DNA from: Dehalococcoidia bacterium
GTDB lineage: Bacteria; Chloroflexota; Dehalococcoidia; UBA3495
NCBI GenBank assembly: GCA_030753265.1
Contig: JASMCQ010000010.1
Location: forward strand, 1 to 18,326
Direction: 5' to 3'
DNA length: 18,326 bases
Shown here piece after piece: positions 14,737 through 18,326 of the stretch. The notes beneath the pieces are model-generated. The model searched no databases. It had not been told where the DNA came from and saw only the letters and a program-made list of their open reading frames with translations. Position numbers and translations under genes: made by a program. Numbering within the stretch: the first letter of the stretch is position 1; every line of letters begins with the position of its first letter.

Positions 14737-14785
14737 ATTTGCGCCCGCTCGTGGCTCCGGCAGCCTCGCATGAGCGGGCGCAGTT
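14737..14785. terminator. Bidirectional hairpin between convergent genes
   Basis: TGCGCCCGCTC (14740-14750) and GAGCGGGCGCA (14772-14782) are perfect 11-bp arms, extendable by three pairs. The 21-nt loop can itself pair (GGCT/AGCC). It lies between two converging genes and about 30 nt after the stop of the minus-strand deacetylase-family gene. T-runs are poor on both sides, so it is a terminator or convergent-transcript barrier of moderate likelihood. Confidence 0.5.
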
Positions 14786-14812
14786 GCGTTCCCGATTGGC
14801 ATCCGCGACGAT

Positions 14813-15940
14813 CTAGCCCGTCAGACCGTGGTGCGGGAAGACTTCTTCCTTGACGGCGGCGACGCTTTCCTCGGCGAACCGGCGGGCATCCAGGCGGACC
14901 TGTTTCGGGATGTCCGGGGCCGCCCCGTCGCGGAGTTGACTGATCCCGTGCTCCCGGGCGAAGGCCTCGGGTACCCGGTCGGGCCACTCCACATCCAGCA
15001 TTACCCCATAGGCCAGGGTCCAGGATCGAGCCACGGCGCCCAGGTCGTAGCCGCCACCCCCAAGCGCCAGCCACGGCACTCCCAAGCGGGAAAGCTCTTT
15101 CACTGCGTCCAGGTACCCCCGGGTCGTCACCTGAAGGTGAGTCAGAGGGTCGAGGTGGTAGCTGTCGATGCCCAATTGGGTGACTAGCACGTCCGGCGCG
15201 AAGGCTCGCAACAGCGGAGGGACCACTTCCAGGAAGCTTTCGACGTAGATCTCGTCATCGGTGTAAGGATACAGAGGTAGGTTGACCGAATAGCCCTTAC
15301 CGGAGCCCGCACCCGATTCCAGGACAAACCCGGTGCCCGGAAAGAGGAATTGCCCGGACTCATGAATTGAGATCGTCAGCACCTGGGCGTCGTCGAAAAA
15401 AGCATGCTGCACCCCGTCCCCGTGATGGGCGTCGATGTCAACGTAGGCCACCCGCAACCCGCGTTCCCGTAGGTACTTGATGGCCAGGGCCGGGTCGTTG
15501 AAGACGCAGAATCCTGAGGCATGGCCCAATGCGGCGTGATGCAGGCCTCCGGAGATGTTGAAGGCCACGTCCACTTCCCGGCTGGCCACCATTTCCGCCG
15601 CCAAGAGGGAGGCCCCAGTGCTCAAGGCCGCAGCATCATACATCCCCGGATAGATCGGGTTGTCCCCGCCGTGGTGGAAATTGAACCGGCTCGGGTCGCA
15701 GTCGGCGAGGCCCAGGCTCAGACCCCGCACTGCCGAGACGTACTCGGAGCTGTGCAGCCGCCGCAACTCCTCCTCCGTGGCCGGACGGGGCGGGACCAGC
15801 CGGGAGCTGCCTCCATCGAAGGCGCCATAAGCTCGAAGCAGCTCGTAGGTGTACCGAAGGCGCTCCGGCTTCATGGGGTGGTCCTGGCGCAACTCGTGAC
15901 GCGACAAGGCATCCTCGTAGACGAAAGCGGCGCGACGCAT
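14813..15940 (-). CDS. acuC: AcuC/histone-deacetylase family zinc hydrolase
   Basis: 375 residues, close to AcuC. Catalytic features are in order: DHPMKPERL near residue 20, the His pair in GGLHHA (H134, H135), zinc ligands D170 and H172 in YVDIDAHHGDG, the third ligand D259 in QLGIDSYHLDP, and Tyr298 in GGGGYDLG. All core residues are present, so it should be active. In Bacillus AcuC deacetylates lysine of acetyl-CoA synthetase; relatives hydrolyse acetylpolyamines. No acetyltransferase or acetyl-CoA synthetase gene is in view, so the target is open and the symbol provisional. The ATG at 15940 has GGAGG (15952-15948) 7 nt upstream. It overlaps the stop of the upstream Mut7-C gene by one base (TGATG), so the two are co-translated. 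Confidence 0.9.
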   Translation of the reverse strand: MRRAAFVYEDALSRHELRQDHPMKPERLRYTYELLRAYGAFDGGSSRLVPPRPATEEELRRLHSSEYVSAVRGLSLGLADCDPSRFNFHHGGDNPIYPGMYDAAALSTGASLLAAEMVASREVDVAFNISGGLHHAALGHASGFCVFNDPALAIKYLRERGLRVAYVDIDAHHGDGVQHAFFDDAQVLTISIHESGQFLFPGTGFVLESGAGSGKGYSVNLPLYPYTDDEIYVESFLEVVPPLLRAFAPDVLVTQLGIDSYHLDPLTHLQVTTRGYLDAVKELSRLGVPWLALGGGGYDLGAVARSWTLAYGVMLDVEWPDRVPEAFAREHGISQLRDGAAPDIPKQVRLDARRFAEESVAAVKEEVFPHHGLTG

Positions 15941-16422
15941 CAGCGGGCCTCCCGGTACAACTGGTCCAGCTCCGATATCATGTTTGACCAATGAGTACCC
16001 CGCCAGAAGAGGCGGCGGCAGCCGGGGCACTCCATGAACTTACAGTGGTTTCGGAAGACATAGGAGGGTACCCGGCCGGCCGCATCCTGCTTGTTCAGCG
16101 GGTGCAGCGGTTCGTTGCAGAGGACGCAGCGAGAGAATCGCGCGCCCGGGTTCAGTTTCAAGTCCCGGACCAACTGGCATAGCTGGCTCCGCAGGTCGTC
16201 CGCCTCCACCTGTACCACCAGCATCTGACCGTTCCGGACGGCGCGCCGCAGGCCGAAGCCGGCATCCCGGGTTACCAGGATCCGGTCTTCCCGAAGGGCG
16301 ATGCGCACCAGGTCATTGTCGTCGCCCGTCCGGGGGAACAGGGTGTCGTAGCCCATCACCCGGAGCCACTTGGCCAGCTTTCCGACGTTCATGTCAACCA
16401 CGAAACGAGGACCTGCCGTCAT
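15940..16422 (-). CDS. Mut7-C family RNase-like protein with zinc ribbon
   Basis: 160 residues. The N-terminal 75 match the PIN-like Mut7-C domain (PF01927): FVVDMNVGKLAKWLRVMGYD with D10, the acidic pair TGDDNDL (D34, D35), and RILVTRD with D53. The C-terminal zinc ribbon has C99-x2-C102 and C132-x2-C135 and ends in the typical FWRGTHWSNM block. Family members are thought to be ribonucleases, but the bacterial ones are poorly studied. The ATG at 16422 has a GAGGTG ribosome site 8 nt upstream. It is the first gene of a two-gene unit with the AcuC-like gene. Confidence 0.9.
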   Translation of the reverse strand: MTAGPRFVVDMNVGKLAKWLRVMGYDTLFPRTGDDNDLVRIALREDRILVTRDAGFGLRRAVRNGQMLVVQVEADDLRSQLCQLVRDLKLNPGARFSRCVLCNEPLHPLNKQDAAGRVPSYVFRNHCKFMECPGCRRLFWRGTHWSNMISELDQLYREAR

Positions 16423-16752
16423 GAAACAAGCACCTCACCGGGTTGCACCGTTGCGGTCGAGCCGTGGTAGCCACAAGCGAGGCCACACTTGTGTAACGGT
16501 TGGAATCCTTGAAGTCTATTGAAATTCACTCCCACGGTCAAGGTTCGCCGGCGTTCGCCCGGTGGGATCAATTCGTTGCCCCATCCCCGGCGCTGGTGGC
16601 AGGGTGAAGTGCCCGCCCGCCGGACGTGGCGGCTTCGGATAGGGCAAGAATCCTCGAAACTCGCCTGTTCAACACGTAGGCGCTCGCTGGGGCGTTCGAG
16701 TATATTTCGAAGTAAGCACAAAATCGTGATCGGACCCGGGTATGGAAACTGT
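16423..16752. other. Divergent intergenic region upstream of HTH gene
   Basis: About 330 bp between the Mut7-C gene and the HTH gene. The HTH frame is open upstream to 16519, but that part is Arg/Pro/Trp-rich with no domain, so I treat it as non-coding. It contains TTCGA-N7-TCGAA (16695-16711), a perfect 5-bp inverted repeat around a TATATT, about 42 nt before the HTH start: a candidate -10 with an overlapping autoregulatory site. No convincing -35. Confidence 0.4.
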
Positions 16753-17223
16753 ATGGAATTGGTGACCATGGGTGAAGCCGCCCACTGCTTGGGTATCTCG
16801 GTAGACACCGTGAGAGGCTGCCTCCGCAGAGGCGAGCTACTGGGCCACTATCAGCCAACGCCCGAAGGGATCATCTGGTGGGTCGAGATACCCGAGCAGT
16901 TCGGCCCCTGCATGACCTCGGGGGCGGGCGCCGGCGGCCCCCGATCCACCTTGGCCGACGCCGCCGCGGGTCCGGCTTTTACACTGACGAGCACCCCCTC
17001 CGGTGTCAGCCTACCCGCCGGTGGGGTCCGTGCCCTTCGGGAGTTGATGGACGCGCTCAGGCATGAAACCGACGCCAAAGACCGGTCGCTAGCGTCCGAG
17101 GACCGCAAGATCGACCGTTTGCGCCTACTCTTGCAGCAGGCCATAGACGCTCCTTCACCGCCCGGCCGGAACAGGGCCTCGAACTCGCAGACACCAACGG
17201 TAGACTCGATACTGGACGAGTAG
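16753..17223 (+). CDS. HTH-domain protein with C-terminal coiled coil
   Basis: 156 residues. Residues 1-48 are a MerR/excisionase-like helix-turn-helix (VTMGEAAHCLGISVDTVRGCLRRGELLG, then a hydrophobic wing). A Gly/Ala/Pro-rich linker (52-90) leads to a charged helix (91-132, RALRELMDALRHETDAKDR and on) that should form a coiled coil, so a dimeric DNA-binding protein is likely. This arrangement recalls small plasmid- or phage-type regulators, but no such neighbours are seen. I start at the ATG at 16753 because the domain begins there and GGA lies 6 nt upstream; the longer frame has no support. It is followed after 166 nt by another coiled-coil gene. Confidence 0.7.
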   Translation: MELVTMGEAAHCLGISVDTVRGCLRRGELLGHYQPTPEGIIWWVEIPEQFGPCMTSGAGAGGPRSTLADAAAGPAFTLTSTPSGVSLPAGGVRALRELMDALRHETDAKDRSLASEDRKIDRLRLLLQQAIDAPSPPGRNRASNSQTPTVDSILDE

Positions 17224-17389
17224 CCGGCAACGGACAACCTCGAGATGAGCCCAACCAGGCCACCGGCGATACAGAAGCTGCATGACCGGTAGGGGCGGCG
17301 CCGGGCATCACGGGGATTACCGGAGCCAGACAGCACCTGACTAGACACCAAGGCGGGCCACGGACTCGCCAGGAAACAGGAGATCGACG

Positions 17390-18067
17390 ATGTTAAACGG
17401 ATTCGACCCATCCCTCGAAGAGAGACTGAAAATGGCCGAGCAGGCGGAGCAGGAGGTGACGAGGCTCCAGCCACTGGCCGCTGAAGCCCCTTCGCTTCGG
17501 GCCGAACGAGCACGTTCCCAGCGGCAGGCCCAGCGGGCCCGCACCAGAGGAACCGCCATGGAGCAGGCCGGTCAGGCGACGGCGGCGGCATCCAGGGACC
17601 AGACCAAGGTACCCCTTCTTCTAGGGACCGCGGCCCGGGCCGTAAGCGAACTCTTCAGCGCCCTGCGAGACATCGACTCTCACCGCCAGGCGGCAATGAA
17701 GGCGCTGGCGGTCGCGGATCGGGTGGACTACGAGATCGAGGTTGAAGAGGGAGAGGAGCACGAACTCTCGTTGGACCGCGACCCCAGGGGTTTGGCCTAT
17801 GCTCTGGCAGGCCGCCATGGCGACAGTCGCGTCAAGCTCTTGCTCGAAGAACTGGCCCCCGGCTTCAGCCCTCTGTCGGGATGCAACTTGGACGACCCCC
17901 TGTACCGCGAAGTGGCCGACTTCGCTATGACCCGGGCCGTGAATACACCGGCACTCGCGACAGCACCTGCACCTGCACCTGCACCTGCACCTGCGCCGGC
18001 ACCGTCACAAGCACAGGCCCCGGCGCCTACCCCCGTCCCGGAGGCGGAAACCGCCAACCAAGAGTAG
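17390..18067 (+). CDS. Hypothetical coiled-coil protein with Ala-Pro tail
   Basis: 225 residues, not recognised. Residues 5-55 are a charged coiled coil (LEERLKMAEQAEQEVTRLQ, then an Arg/Gln-rich stretch). The middle (about 70-185) is a compact domain with VPLLLGTAARAVSELFSALRD and an acidic EIEVEEGEEHEL strand. The tail is Ala-Pro repeats and ends ETANQE. It has no signal peptide or transmembrane segment. AGGAG (17378-17382) is 7 nt before the ATG. A strong terminator follows. Together with the HTH gene it may form a small unit, as both pair coiled coils with low-complexity regions. No function is claimed. Confidence 0.72.
   Translation: MLNGFDPSLEERLKMAEQAEQEVTRLQPLAAEAPSLRAERARSQRQAQRARTRGTAMEQAGQATAAASRDQTKVPLLLGTAARAVSELFSALRDIDSHRQAAMKALAVADRVDYEIEVEEGEEHELSLDRDPRGLAYALAGRHGDSRVKLLLEELAPGFSPLSGCNLDDPLYREVADFAMTRAVNTPALATAPAPAPAPAPAPAPSQAQAPAPTPVPEAETANQE
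17963..17992 (+). repeat. Hexanucleotide microsatellite (GCACCT)x5
   Basis: Five perfect tandem GCACCT units encode Ala-Pro repeats in the tail of the coiled-coil protein, continued by degenerate Ala-Pro codons. The unit length is a multiple of three, so copy change would alter tail length without a frameshift. Confidence 0.9.
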
Positions 18068-18106
18068 CGCCAACTTTCACGCTATCGTCCAGCAGTGAAT
18101 CACTCC

Positions 18107-18146
18107 CTGGCGTCGCCTTCCGTTGGGCGGCGCCAGGTTTCCTTTT
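18107..18146 (+). terminator. Intrinsic terminator after coiled-coil gene
   Basis: CTGGCGTCGCC (18107-18117) pairs with GGCGGCGCCAG (18126-18136) over 11 bp with one G-U and an 8-nt loop, followed by TTTCCTTTT. It lies 40 nt after the stop codon: a classic Rho-independent terminator. Confidence 0.75.
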
Positions 18147-18245
18147 CCGCCCCATTGTTACTTCCCGCGGCCAAGATGCGGCCCACTCCCGCAACCCGGT
18201 TAGAAACCCCTGCCGCCAACGGCACACCTCATCCCCAAACGCCGG

Positions 18246-18274
18246 TTGACTGTCATCTAACCCGAGTATAGACT
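18246..18274 (+). promoter_or_regulatory. Possible promoter reading out of the window
   Basis: TTGACT (18246-18251) is followed after 17 nt by TAGACT, or after 15 nt by TATAGA. It would drive a gene beyond 18326. The -10 is weak in either register. Confidence 0.3.
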
Positions 18275-18326
18275 CAACTCGCCCAGTGTAAACGGCGTAC
18301 ACCGGCACTTTCCGCCACCAAGAAGC

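Noticed and set aside
18027..18308. Minus-strand 93-codon frame at the right edge
   Set aside because: It overlaps a coding tail and the terminator and shows no domain or ribosome site I trust.

Overview
The window is GC-rich bacterial DNA with dense genes on both strands. It shows no rRNA, tRNA, CRISPR array or insertion sequence. I think it comes from an uncultured Chloroflexota lineage (Dehalococcoidia/SAR202-like). The hints are a lipoprotein with a very long Pro/Thr-rich linker, frequent extended -10 promoters, an HspR-led chaperone operon, and a mix of amidohydrolase, molybdenum hydroxylase and dehydrogenase genes. This assignment is inference; no marker gene settles it.

Positions 1-5431 hold redox and Fe-S genes: the 3' part of an NAD-dependent formate dehydrogenase, a radical SAM/SPASM protein divergent from a short QueG-like double [4Fe-4S] protein, an amidohydrolase-family protein that has lost most metal ligands, and a zinc alcohol dehydrogenase split by one extra base. 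The intergenic DNA here carries REP/MITE-like palindromes. Two of them, 2.5 kb apart, show paired changes in the stem. A 15-base Fur/PerR-type operator lies before the amidohydrolase.

Positions 6085-11061 hold a 942-residue molybdenum hydroxylase with a fused [2Fe-2S] domain and no FAD domain, a cupredoxin lipoprotein, a 199-codon sulfite-oxidase-like gene broken by two in-frame stops with no indel, and a 58-residue zinc-ribbon gene on the minus strand. The hydroxylase and cupredoxin could form an oxidation and electron-transfer set, but adjacency is the only evidence.

Positions 11123-14262 are a heat-shock operon, hspR-grpE-dnaK, behind a textbook sigma-70 promoter whose spacer holds a direct repeat with one-turn spacing. 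No dnaJ follows in the window. A 94-residue helical protein of unknown function comes next under its own extended -10 promoter.

Positions 14813-16422 (minus strand) are a two-gene unit: a Mut7-C RNase-like zinc-ribbon protein and an AcuC/histone-deacetylase-family enzyme, overlapping by one base. Positions 16753-18067 hold an HTH plus coiled-coil DNA-binding protein and an unrecognised coiled-coil protein with an Ala-Pro tail, closed by an intrinsic terminator. A possible promoter near the right edge reads out of the window.
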